The notes under the pieces: model-generated
What the model was told of the DNA's origin: nothing
Seen by the model: only the letters and a program-made list of their open reading frames with translations
The model's database searches: none
From: Rhyacichthys aspro
Lineage: Eukaryota; Chordata; Actinopteri; Gobiiformes; Rhyacichthyidae
DNA length: 64,000 bases
Reading direction: 5' to 3'
NCBI GenBank assembly: GCA_036850595.1
Contig: CM072158.1
Coordinates: forward strand, 11,795,422 to 11,859,421
Shown: positions 49,031 to 60,365 of the stretch, piece after piece
How the letters are laid out: each line of letters starts with the position of its first letter
Numbering within the stretch: position 1 is the first letter of the stretch
Position numbers and translations under genes: made by a program

Positions 49031-49620
49031 TTTGGTTACTTCAGTCCAATCTCCTTCACGTTAAAGCTTCTTCTCTTAAGAAATCCCCAAAATAAAAAAG
49101 TTAATCCAAGTAAAAAATGGGTTATTTGAAAAGTCCCACTGTGTTTCTTCTTTGGTGATAAAGCTAAAAAATTTTTTGTTTTCTTTAAAGCATTGCTGTT
49201 CCTTTATTCCGTGGTCCAGCACTTGGGCCAGGGAAGGCTGCTGGTCATGTCCAAAGCCAAACTGAGAATGATCAGCGGAAGACACCTCAGCCCGGATAGA
49301 GCTCATTAGTTATTCAGCTTCATTGTTGTCAGAGAATAGACACAGATATAGGGGCTTTCGCCGGCCGCTAGCAGGTTGGTCTCCTCTAAACCAATCACAG
49401 CCCAGCCGCAACTGAGGGGTGGCAGCTCAGCCGTGGCTCAGAGGCATGATTGATATTCATTTAATCAGAAGGTTGCTGTCCACCCCCACCCTTCGGCCTG
49501 ATGCACCAGCTGTGGCCGGAGCTGGACACTGCCCCAATCAGCTGACCGGCTGGGGCAACGAACTCAGACAAGGGACTTCTAAACGCTGACCAAATAAACA
49601 ACAATAAACATTTGACAGAA
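49031..49620 (-). promoter_or_regulatory. igdcc3: igdcc3 5' UTR and promoter region
   Basis: Upstream of the start codon on the minus strand. The GC content rises between about 49330 and 49560. CCAAT boxes (on +) occur at 49391-49395 and near 49533, and a TATA-like CTATATCT (minus strand) lies near 49345. The start site is inferred to be near 49300-49340. Confidence 0.4.
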
Positions 49621-51229
49621 TAAGTCTGCACAACACTGTGGCCCTTGAAGTCCAATTAAACAACTTTTCAGGTTGGTTAAGATTTCTCACCTCATCACTT
49701 CACAGTTTGCTGCTTTGTATTTTAGCATCCAGCCATTCCTTTTGCAAATGACACTGAACTGATGATCAAAAAATACACTTACTATACATGCTTTTATAAG
49801 AAAAAAAAGGGGCAGTGACATAAATAAACTTTGTGTCTGGACATTACAGTGCAGTAAATATGGATGTTATGACTGTGACAACCAGTCATAATATTATGTC
49901 ATTATATTTGCCATATTAAAGTCATAACACTTCATGAAAATTTGGAAGTAACTCATGCAATTTCATCATAATCAGTTTCCTGATAAAGTTTCTGATGTAA
50001 AGACCATTATACCAAGTAATACTAGTACATATGTCACATATGAGTGAAACATCTTATTTTTAATCAGTTTAATATATGCTATCTATGCTATTACTCTACA
50101 TTATTGTTAAAATTTTTTATATTATCCTTGCCATTTCAACCTTATTTTTACCATTTTGAATTTACTCTAATTTACTACCTTGAAGAACAAACATATTACA
50201 TTTTTTCCTGGTCTTATACACATACATCTTATATATGCATATAAATACTGCATTGTATGTGACAATAACAATAGTTCAACACTAGTTTAACAGCAGCTTT
50301 ACATTTCCAATTGAAACATGAGCCAAATTAAATATGGCTTTGGCTCAAGTATTTCTTCTCTGCCTGATATTGTTTCCAACTTTTATGCCATTGAACCACA
50401 ATGAACTATCAACTCTAATGACCCCAGTGTTAATGAGTATCGAGCCAACTCATTTTCACTACGATCCCATATAGTTTTTCTGAATCACTATAACACATAC
50501 AGTATCAAAATCCCAGTTTGAAAAACAGTTCACATGGCAACCCAGTAGGACTAGCACTTTAAATGTAAATGTAAATGTAGCATCCAAATACTATAGTATA
50601 AATTGTACTTGTGTAATGCCTATCTATATGCAATGTGTCACCAAGTCGCATCCTGAGAGGGATAGTTCAGTATTTTGTGAATGGGTTCTATTATATACTA
50701 TTGAGCTATGCACTGTTTTAAATGGGGCCAGTGAATTTTTTTTCAAAAGAGTTTTAACAACTAAACATTTAAAACAACTGGAACTACTTTAATTTAAATG
50801 TGTGCCATATTTAGAAAGGTTCCATTTTTTTGTAATTGCTAAAGTGCTTTTCAGAAGCTTGGAGCCAGTGTTGCAAATGTTTTCACACAATCTCAAAAAC
50901 ACATACTTAAGTCACAGAACATCTCTGAATGCATGCAAGTATGACGCACTTAAAGAAAAACTTTAAAAACTTTTGTAAAAATTATCATCCAAATGGAATA
51001 CACTACTATCAGAATTATAAATCTTTCCATCAGAGTTTGAACAATGCTGTGAAAAATCTATAATATTTTTACACTTCTACTTAAGACAGGCCTTTAAACA
51101 TGTTCATTTGCACTACATGGTAAATATGACTGTGATACAATGACTTAATGGTACCTAATTGGTTATTTACAATCCCTATCACAAAGTAACCATTACATAA
51201 TAAACTGAAAAATACAATTTTGACATTAC

Positions 51230-51398
51230 TGTCTGTCCAGTCTCGTTGATCAGACACAGGGCCTCGTGAACGTCAGAAAAAAATGTCTTCTCTGGACAAA
51301 CTTTGAGGTAAGTATGGCCTCGAGTGGCAGCCTCTGAATCTTGGATACCACAGCCTGCTTCCATAGCCTCCAGAAGACAGTCATATACTTTCCAACTC
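51230..51398 (-). other. orphan exon-like coding segment, identity unknown
   Basis: On the minus strand a strong pyrimidine tract and AG precede 51398. The 169 nt stay open in one frame and end at a donor GTAATG. The 56 codons read SWKVYDCLLEAMEAGCGIQD and continue with a balanced composition (Cys, Trp, Glu), unlike the surrounding AT-rich noise. I recognise no family. It could be one exon of a lineage-specific gene or a pseudogene remnant. Confidence 0.3.
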
Positions 51399-53122
51399 CT
51401 CAATGGAGTCAAAAAGGGAATGAGGTAGAAGGGGAAGAACGGAAAAATGGGGATGATTTTGATACCAACTTGAGACAAGTCCAACCTAATTTCTGTGCTG
51501 TCGAAAATTGGTCAGATGTGTCTTTACAATTGTGTTCAAGCAATTGAAGTTTAAATTATTAAGTTTTGTTGGCAGTGTAGGAAAATCTACAAACATAGTC
51601 TTACAGTTTTGTCTGATGTGTGTAACACAATTTTTTAAATTTAATTTAGCAAAACACAGTGTGTTATGTTTCGCAAAAAGTGTGATCCTAAAAATGTATG
51701 TGCAGCTGTGGCACTCTGAGATGACCTTTTGTTTAGTTGGTGTCAAGTTTTAAAAAATGTGAATTTATTTTGACTTTAGAGTCTTGGCAGTTACAAAAAA
51801 CTGTAGTACTGTTGGGTTCACATAATACTGCTGCATTTCTACATCTCATTTCCACACTTTTGCATTTAGACAAACATTTGATTTTTGTAGTTTAATTCCT
51901 AATGGATTGAGTCTGAGATTCAGCATTAGACAAAGTATAGCTGCTTGAAAATGTTTATGTTAGATTTTATTTTACTAAAGAAGAGAGAATAAATTTATAG
52001 TCATCAATATTGATGGTTTGAGGTCAACCAGAATGTCTACCAAACCGTTTCTCTGTGAAGGCTGCTAAAGTTCCAGTGAAAAAAGGTAGCCTACTGATTA
52101 ATCTGGCATTGAGTTGGTTTTGTCATCCACTTTTAGATGATATTCTGTATCTGACTGATGGATTGTGCCAATATAGCCTGAAACTCTCTCCATACTGAAA
52201 ATGACCATCCTGCATCTGTAAATTGGGTTCTATTTGTTACCTCGGACTACTCCCTGTTTTAAATGCAGCCGGTGAGAAACTACTTGCTTATAGAAGTTCT
52301 AAATTCTGAGGTTATACAAAACAGATCCACATTTAAAATTCACACAAATAGAAAAAATACCCCACTACTGCATCAGGTGAAATACAAAGTTTCAATGATC
52401 AACATCCTCTGCAATTTTCAGAGGTTGCCAAGAAACCCAAAAATTCTGGAGAGACAGAAAAACTTTACTTAAGTAAAACTATACTCAGCAAATACAGGCA
52501 TAGACAAGCCTTTTCTCTGTTGAAATTTGGCTTCAAAGACAACCATGCAAACCACATTGTCAACAGCATTTAATCACAGTCACAGTCATCTAACAATTTA
52601 AGAGTGATAAGTGCTAATTTGTGAAATTCAGATCACACACATTTGAAGAAAGATTGTGCAGTTTTTCCAGACAATTTTTTGTAGACAAGGCTCAACCTGT
52701 GCACCACCCTCTCTTTTAGTGCTTATGCAATTTTTTAATGAATATCCTGCATATTTTTCATAAACAAATGCATCTTACATTACCTTGTTTATAAGCCTAC
52801 ACTTTCTTTTGAGTTCTTTTTGTCAGTTTACTCTTACATCTGTCTCACTTGTGACTTAGTTTATGGTGCAGAAAAGCTGGGCTAATAACTTGTACTTTCC
52901 AGTCTACAGTTCTTTTTTAGAGGAACCTCTTACCTCCTGTATTCACAGTTTATTTTTGTGTATTGCCGATGAGCACATGATGAGGTTTCTAAGGTAAAGT
53001 TCCTTGGAACACAAGCGAGATAGACATAATAAAATCATAACAAACAAAAGGGAAATAGAGATATAATACGCAACGTAAAGAAAATTTGATTGTGATTGTG
53101 TTTTTTTCTTTGTAAAACTCAC

Positions 53123-53203
53123 TCGATGGCCTGCAGTACAGTCATACGGTCCAGTAGGGGCAGTAGAGCAGCCCTGTCCTAAACTACCACAAAGAACAAA
53201 CAA
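53123..53203 (-). other. possible first exon divergent from stx12
   Basis: An ATG at 53203-53201 on the minus strand opens 27 codons ending exactly at a consensus donor GTGAGT. It sits just upstream of stx12 in the opposite direction, beside a CRE-like CGACGTCAC. Its phase does not join directly to 51398, so further exons would be needed. Confidence 0.2.
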
Positions 53204-53846
53204 GACGCGACGTCACACTTCAGTTAAAGCACTGTCTTGGTGTCAACGAAAACATTGGCCCTATGTGTTAATTTAAAACATCCAAAAGGCAAGTATTGTG
53301 TTTTTTTTATTACTTTAAGAAGTTGCGTAGAAGTTCATGTTGCTGAAGAATGTGATTTGCTGTTTTTTTCCTTCTTGTTGACGAAAAGCTGACAGCTTAG
53401 CATCATTAGCTCTGATGCTAACAGCTGGGCAGAATTTTCTTTAGCGCGAGGAAACTTTTGATAGATAGAGCTATTGCGAGGAGTGTATTCAAGCTCAAAT
53501 AACTCATTTTTTCCCCCCAAGCGCCAATAATCTTACTTCTCATGTTGGCTAATTTCAATTAATTATTATATCCTATCTTAAAGATATAAAATTGGGCTCA
53601 TGGGCTCGCTGTTCCATAACGCAAGTTAGTTTTTTATCAGTGTTTTCGAGCACTTTGATCTACGACATTATGATTTACATACATTTAGGTCTTATCTGTA
53701 TAGGAAACGCTGTGCCTCTCATTTCGTACATATTGTATTATTCACATATAACATGTTAACACGTTGCTGTAACACTTATGGGCTTTTCCGTTTGCTTGTA
53801 GCAAAGCTCAACAGACAGATTTGAGCACAAATCAGCTCTGGCAGAC

Positions 53847-55985
53847 ATGTCCTACAGTAAAACAGACAGCTATCGTCCTGTCCCACGAGACTTCAGCTCT
53901 TTGACGCAGACATGCAGCTCCAATATCCAGAAGATCACACAAAATAGTAAGTACAACTGCTTTACATATTTGATGAAGGGGGCATTCAAGTGGTTGTTTG
54001 CTGCTTTAGCCATGAGTCTTAATATTTAGACATGCTCATAAAATGTAAACCTTTTCCTACAGCTGGCCAAATCAAAAGCATGGTGAACCAGCTGGGGACC
54101 AGACAGGACACCAGTCAGCTTCAGGATCAATTGTATGTAAAAGGTTTTTAACATGGGGATTCTGTCACACACAGTACCTGCACTAAGTGGACAATGTTAC
54201 CTGTCATTGGACTCAGTCATTCTGTTCTTTTATTTTAAACTATTTTTACAGACAACAGATACAGCACTACACCAACCAACTTGCAAAAGAAACCAACAAG
54301 CACCTGAAAGAACTGGGCTCCATTCCTCTACCACTATCCCCCTCTGAACAGGTAAGGAGGAATCCATTTGCATTTTACCTAGTTCCTGTAAATTACTACA
54401 AGTATACACTAAAGATTCAAAGTGGTTTTGCGGTCTTTGTTGGTCACTGCAGTTATAATTAGTATTATCCATAACTCTCTTTTCTCTTCTACTTCTCTCT
54501 TTTTCCAAACCAGAGACAGCAAAAGATCCAGAGGGACAGACTTATGAATGAGTTCTCAGCTGCTCTGAACAACTTCCAGGCAGTCCAGCGACTGGCAGCT
54601 GAGAAAGAGAAGGAGTCAGTAGCCAGAGCAAGAGCAGGATCCCGCCTCTCAGTGAGTTAAGGCATTTAGTAATGGAGATATACACTTTTTAAGAACAGTG
54701 TTCGGCCCTTGTGTATTCTGTAGATTTGTTAATGTTGTAGTAAGTTGTTTCCTGATCTTCCTCCTTTTTCAGGCCGATGACACCTTTCGGGATGAAAAGC
54801 TTGTTTCGTTTGACAGGTGAAGTAATTTTAACACTTTCCTACCATTAAAAATATATATATCTGTTTATCTGTCATGTTAATAAGTAATGGAGTCTAAACT
54901 ATTTTTCCTTACTCTATAATTGTGATAGTTTCACAAAAGTACAACCAAGTAAAAATCATATTAAAAGAGAAGCCATAGCTTAGTGTTTTAGCATTTTTCT
55001 GTATGTCAGTAGCTTTGTTATGTTTTCGTAATAGTATAAATGTTCTACTTTGCTTTGACCTAGGATTTTTTTGTTATTCATATATTTGACTTGTTTTCTT
55101 GGTTTGTTTAAAGTCAGGAGGACTGGGGTCAGATGACCACTCAGGCTGAGGATGTAGCCATCACAGAGGAGGACCTGGAGCTTATCAAAGAGAGGGAAAC
55201 CAACATCAGACAGCTTGAGGTCTGTCTGTGTTCTCTGATATTGGTTATTTGAAATTTGGGAAAGACAACTGTGAAGCTGTAAGAGCATATGACTAAACTA
55301 TACCTGGTATTATCTTTAACAATAATTGTAAAATTCTTTGGTTTGTCCTATTTTATTCTTATCACAGGTTTGTATCTGCAATCACTCATTCTGTGTTATG
55401 TTTTATGTTTCAAGTCTGATATCATGGATGTCAATCAAATCTTCAAAGACCTGGCAGTAATGATTCATGATCAGGGAGAGATGATCGGTAAGTAAGAATT
55501 TAGACATTGCAAAGCTGCAAACGCATCCTGAAATGTAATAGTCGTAGTGGATGTTGTAGATGATATTTTAGAAAAATCAAGAAGCTCTCCATCTCATCTT
55601 TGTTTCTGTGGTTGGATTAATATCGTTCAAGTATTAATTTTGAACAATGTCCTGAAAAGGTCTATTGCCTCTAGGCCTGAACTAGGGATTGCTAGGCAAT
55701 TACCCATGATTTGCCTGTTTGTGCTCTGCAGACAGCATTGAGGCTAATGTGGAGAATGCTGAGGTCCATGTGGAACGAGGAACGGAGCAGCTTCAGAGAG
55801 CAGCCCATTACCAGGTAAGCTTACATCAATCCTCAGTCTGATGAGGTGTTTACCTAAAAATTAACTCTGTGTCACTGTCTATTTTACAGCAAAAGTCCCG
55901 TAAGAAGATGTGCATTCTTGCAATGGTTTGTTCCATAGCTCTTCTCATACTTAGCCTCTTTATCTGGTGGGCAGCTTCTCGCTGA
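53847..55985 (+). CDS. stx12: syntaxin-12 (Qa-SNARE), 9 coding exons
   Basis: Coding exons are 53847-53946, 54063-54132, 54252-54351, 54514-54651, 54773-54816, 55114-55219, 55415-55487, 55732-55814 and 55890-55985, giving 269 aa (human STX12 is 276). Syntaxin-12/13 is a tail-anchored Qa-SNARE of recycling endosomes. An N-terminal Habc region covers about residues 15-125 (QLAKETNKHLKELGS). The SNARE helix covers about 168-232, with the central-layer Gln in MIHDQGEMIDSI. A basic KSRKK precedes a C-terminal TM helix (about 243-265) and a two-residue lumenal tail. ARARAGSRLS and the acidic stretch before the SNARE motif fit STX12 better than STX7. The start lies 43 nt after an acceptor AG at 53803, so the 5' leader is spliced. 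The poly(A) signal AATAAA is at 56539-56544. Confidence 0.95.
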
Positions 55986-56560
55986 ATGCATACACATTCA
56001 ACACCACAAATATTTGCACCTCTCCCATTGCAAGGACCTGATTGATGTCTTAACATGTATAAGAAATGACATTTTGAAGAAAATGATCACTTCCGAGAAG
56101 ACACACTACTTCTTTGTGGTCATGGCTCATTGATTGATTACTTCATGTTTTATTTACTGCACTTACTTTTGCGGCACTGTGTTTTGATTGTAAAATGTTT
56201 TGAGAATTGTTTCATCTAATAGGCAAAATGGAAAAAGAATCTGGAATTGTTAAATTGTGTATTTGCCTTCTCTGGCCTGGATTTTTTTAAATTCTATGGG
56301 GCACCACAATTTGCTGGAGTATGTGTATGGATTGGAACCTATACAGTAACATATGAATGTACCTGTAATGTAATATACATGTTGTACAATATAAGAAATG
56401 AAACGTATGACCAATACAAGACATCTTTGTAAATATTACATTTTGCTGCATTATATTCTGTTAAATGCATTTTAGATAACAAAAGTGATCTACTCCACTC
56501 AAATGTTTTAATAGATTTCTATGACTACCATTACGCTTAATAAATGTCTGAAACACTGTA
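55986..56560 (+). other. stx12: stx12 3' UTR
   Basis: About 0.57 kb ending at AATAAA (56539-56544). It has no conserved open frame. Confidence 0.7.
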
Positions 56561-56795
56561 CTGGTTTGTTTTTATGTTACTATAGGCTAAGTCATTTTCC
56601 CAAAATGCACTAAGGTATGAACACATTATATCAAATGTATTTATATCATTATTAATTGATTTATATGTATCGCTTCCTTTAAAGTAACTTTTTAAATACA
56701 ATCTAAGGAAATAGTAAATAATAGCTGTGTTAAACGTACTTAAGTTTTGTCTGTTAACTGCTCACACATTCCAAATGAGGGCGCTGTGGTTTCTT

Positions 56796-56819
56796 ATTGG
56801 CTCGGTGTCGATGACGTAA
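56796..56819 (+). promoter_or_regulatory. nup42: nup42 promoter: inverted CCAAT and CRE-like site
   Basis: ATTGG at 56796-56800 and TGACGTAA at 56812-56819 lie about 150 bp before the nup42 start codon in CpG-rich sequence with no TATA box. The upstream gene stx12 ends only 0.25 kb earlier. Confidence 0.5.
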
Positions 56820-56962
56820 ACACTATGCGACGTGCGGCTGTCGCAAACAAGCGGTGTAGTAGTGGAGCTACTACTTAGCTAATAGTGGAGTGTGGACTGT
56901 CTCCGCGTAATTTGAAGAAAGTAGCTACGCTGTAGGTTGAATTGCCCAGACTTTGTTGTATA

Positions 56963-59155
56963 ATGACAGTGTGTAGCTTCTTCCTCCAAGGCCGCTGTCG
57001 CTACGGTGAAAAATGTTGGAACGAGCACCCCAGAGGAGGAAGAGGAGGGGGATACAACAACAACAACAGCCGCGCTCCTCAGCCTCAGTCCAGGGGTGGA
57101 GGAGGTAGTAAATGTGGTTTAATTAAAAAAAATTGGTTATAGTTAGAACCTTTTCTGTTTAGTAGATTGATTTTTATTACAATATGCGACGTAAGCTAAC
57201 CCACCTAGTATGATGTCAGTTACAGCTTTATCCTAAACCTTTCAACTCTGATATAAGCAACGTTATTATGTTTCAAAGCTAGCTAAGGCTTTGGTTGTTG
57301 TTGAGTGAAAGCACAAGTGGGTTTGTGTGTCCATAGCCACACAGAGTATATCCTGAGTCTTATGGTTGTCAATGTGAATGTTTTGTGTCATAGGATTTGG
57401 AAACAGAGTCTGGGTGAACCCTTCCCACCAGAAAGGAGGATACATACAGCCTTCATCCTTCAGCTCCCAGGAGAATGAGCAGTGGAATCGCAGAGGAGAC
57501 AGTGGAGGCTCAGACTGGGGCGGCAGGGGTGGAGGAGGATTTGGGAGAAGAGATAACGTCAGCAGTTCAGAATTTAGCTTTTCACAAAACCGATTTTCTG
57601 CCCTCGACACTCCAAGTACATTTGACAAAGGAGGAAAAGCAGCACCAGCTGATGAAGACGGTGACAGAAAATTGTAGGTTTGACCGCACAGATTGTCAAC
57701 CTGCCACACGATTCAGATTCACAAAGTAATTATGTTTGCGCTTGTTTTTTTATAAGTGAGCTTATTCAGATGGACATGGAGGTATGGGAGAGCTCTGGAC
57801 AGTGGGGCTTTTCATCTTATTCCTCTGTTAAGACACCAATATCTGGTTTGTATATACATATATTTAAACATACCCGTGTTATTTTTTGTAATGGTCATTT
57901 TTATGGTAATTATTTAGTAGACATCTTACGATTGTTTTTTCTTTTTTACAGGATTTACTGATCTCTCTCCCGAAGAGCTTAGATTGGAGTATTACTCCTC
58001 AAGAGCATCTGGAGATCTGCAGAACTATGTGAGTGCACATTTATTCATTAATTTTTTTTAAAAAACTACTTGATTGCTGAAAAAAAGCTTTCTCTTTCAC
58101 TTTAGATCAATGGTGTTAATCAGTTACTCAGCCAGTGGAGAAATAGAGTCCAGGAACTTAAAATTATGAATGCCTCAACCCGAGCAGCTTTGGTAAGACT
58201 ACAAAGACAATCCATTTGTGCTTTGGTATTTAAATACATTGGGCATTTTTTTTTAAATTACCTTTTTTTTTTTTTTTTTTTTTTGCAGATAAGCGAATTA
58301 AACAATGTTGACCCACAAGCGTCTTCAACAGGCTTTGGTTCAACAGGCACTGGATTTGGATCTGCTTTTGGATTTGGAAGCAAAGGTGAATAATTCATTC
58401 ATATTTTTATTTAGTCCTTTGCTTTAACTTTGGTATGTTTATAGTCTTATCTTATTAGTCATAGTAGTCTTTGTTTTGTTGACTGGTGAACTGTGGTTCT
58501 CCATAAAGCTTATATATAGAACTGGGTATCTTCAGATAGTGTGCAGCCCTGTTTCGCTTCATCAGCAGAATTATGTTTACTTTTAATACGCACCTATTAG
58601 TGCAGTGTAGTAATGTAGGATTTTTTACTCAATTACACTTTCCTGTATTTTCCAGGCTTTGGGGCAACAGTGTCTGATCAGCTAAACAGCTTCAGCTTTG
58701 CTGCCCCAGAGAGTGGATTTGGCTCTGCGTCAACACCATTGTCTTCGGCTGGTTTTGGCAGTGCTTCAGCAGCACCACCTCCTTCTGGGTTTGGCTCCTC
58801 ACCTGCTCCTGCAGCTTCTACCTTTTCTTTTGCTGCTTCAGACAAAAGCACACCAGCAGCTCCTTCGGCCTTTGGCTCTGCGTCAGGTTTCAGCTTCTCT
58901 GCCAGCACAGGAGGAAGTGGCTTTGGCACAGGCTTTGGTGCTGAAACACCTGCTACATCAGGAACTAGCAGTATATTTGGACGAACAAGTGTGTCTGAAT
59001 CAGGACCGACTGCGCCTGCCAGTGGAACATCGGACAGTTTGTTTTCTAATGAAAGCAACTTGTCTTCAGAGGAGCTTAATCAGTTTAAAGCTAAGAGGTT
59101 TACCCTTGGCCAGATTCCTCTGAAACCTCCTCCTGCCGACCTGCTTGTCATATAA
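56963..59155 (+). CDS. nup42: nucleoporin NUP42 (NUPL2/hCG1), 7 coding exons
   Basis: Coding exons are 56963-57104, 57394-57673, 57757-57845, 57952-58028, 58106-58192, 58289-58385 and 58656-59155, giving 423 aa, the length I recall for human. NUP42 sits on the cytoplasmic face of the nuclear pore and works with GLE1 and DDX19 in mRNA export. A CCCH zinc finger opens the protein (C4-x7-C12-x5-C18-x3-H22). An Arg/Gly/Asn-rich linker follows, then the conserved KDMEVWESSGQW-like block (MDMEVWESSGQW here) and the SPEELRLEYY helix. FG repeats (many GFGS, FGFG) fill about 240-385. The C-terminal KRFTLGQIPLKPPP is the GLE1-binding end. I chose ATG 56963 because the CCCH finger starts at once; upstream in-frame TTG is not used. 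Intron 5 ends in an unusually long T tract before 58289. Confidence 0.95.
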
Positions 59156-59410
59156 TTTTGTAAATGGAATAAATAATTTATCCACTGACTTTGTATGAAG
59201 CAATTAGATTGTTTGATATTTTTATTATAAATTTTAGAATCTCCAGAATGTAAGAGTTTTATTCTTTGCCATATGAACAGATATATAGAACATTTTGAAA
59301 CTATGTTTTTGTTTTTAAAATGGTTTCTTCATTATGTAGTTTTTTCTATTACATTGCAGAATGTACTTAAAAATACAGCTTCACTGACCAAATAAAGTCA
59401 CGATTGGTAT
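59156..59410 (+). other. nup42: nup42 3' UTR with two poly(A) signals
   Basis: AATAAA occurs at 59168-59173, 13 nt after the stop, and again at 59391-59396. The second is more usual in spacing. Confidence 0.6.
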
Positions 59411-60130
59411 GTCATACTCCTATTTTAAAACTTTGACATTGGACTATTAAATATCAGCTATATTTCACAAATTATTATATGACATTTTATAGCTATTTAA
59501 ATCATGTGTGCTCTTTAACAGTTGCATTTCTCACAAAACATTAACACTGTAGTATGTGTAAAGGGGATATTAAATTTGTATTTTCAAGCAACATCAGGTT
59601 ATATCAGATGGTGTCCTGATATAAAAAAGGTAAAATAGACCATCCTTTAAAGACACACTGCTCCAGATTAAAGAGGTATCCCACTCTGTAACATCTTCCA
59701 CACATCTCATGTGAAATATAAAGTGAGACATAACCGTTATTTCTGTGTTATCTTGAACAGTGTTGCAGAAAGAGGATGTAAGTGGGTCCTAATCCAGAAA
59801 TCTTACGTAGTCTAACTTTAAATAGACAACTTTTCATATACTTTATTAAAATAAGCCTGTGGCACATTCAAAAGCCATAATAATGTATGTTTCACTAGGT
59901 CCAAAAGAAATATCTTATAATTCGGTGACACAGAATAGACAACCACATATAATTATTTTGTTACCGCAAAGGCTTTTTCACCAATTCATAATGTAAAGCA
60001 GACAACCTTGGATTTTAGATTATTTTCAGTGAAGTCAATGTGAATGTCGTTCTCTTCCAAAGGCCGTCTCATGATATTCTTATTTCAGATAGACCTGATG
60101 TGGTACAAAGGCAGCTGCAGTTATAGCCTG
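59411..60130. other. intergenic, nup42 to rims3
   Basis: 0.7 kb of AT-rich DNA with no visible gene. Confidence 0.5.
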
Positions 60131-60365
60131 CTGTAGTTCCCTGATAGAACCAGGAGTAGGCGCTCTCCTTCCTCCACCCCTCCCTCGTCTTCTCTCTTCA
60201 GCAGCGCGTCTCCAGCCGCGCCTCGGACGCAGTGTGACCAGGAGCTCCACCATCCGCACACCAGGCAGCGACACCAAGAACAAACGATGACATTAATACA
60301 CAGAGCACAGCAGCAAACAATTATCTGACAACCTCCGAGCTCCACGCTGCCTCGCCGTTCCTCGG
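60131..60365 (+). promoter_or_regulatory. rims3: rims3 CpG-rich promoter and non-coding first exon
   Basis: A GC/CpG-rich segment ends at a consensus donor (CGG then GTAAGAG) at 60366. The next good acceptor serving the rims3 coding exon is 63000-63001, so this is the likely 5' UTR exon. No TATA box is obvious and the start site is not placed. Confidence 0.5.

Larger units (their letters stand above)
49621..53220. other. intergenic, igdcc3 to stx12, with orphan exon-like segments
   Basis: 3.6 kb, mostly AT-rich. Two minus-strand segments look like exons: 53203-53123 and 51398-51230. No confident gene. Confidence 0.4.

Noticed and set aside
52263..52472. 69-codon + strand frame, considered as a transposon remnant
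   Set aside because: No recognisable transposase or reverse-transcriptase motif; AT-rich chance frame is sufficient.
57266..57709. 147-codon minus-strand frame opposite nup42 exon 2
   Set aside because: Shadow of the Gly/Arg-rich nup42 exon.
58678..59123. 126-codon minus and 141-codon + frames over nup42 exon 7
   Set aside because: Shadows of the repetitive FG-repeat coding sequence.
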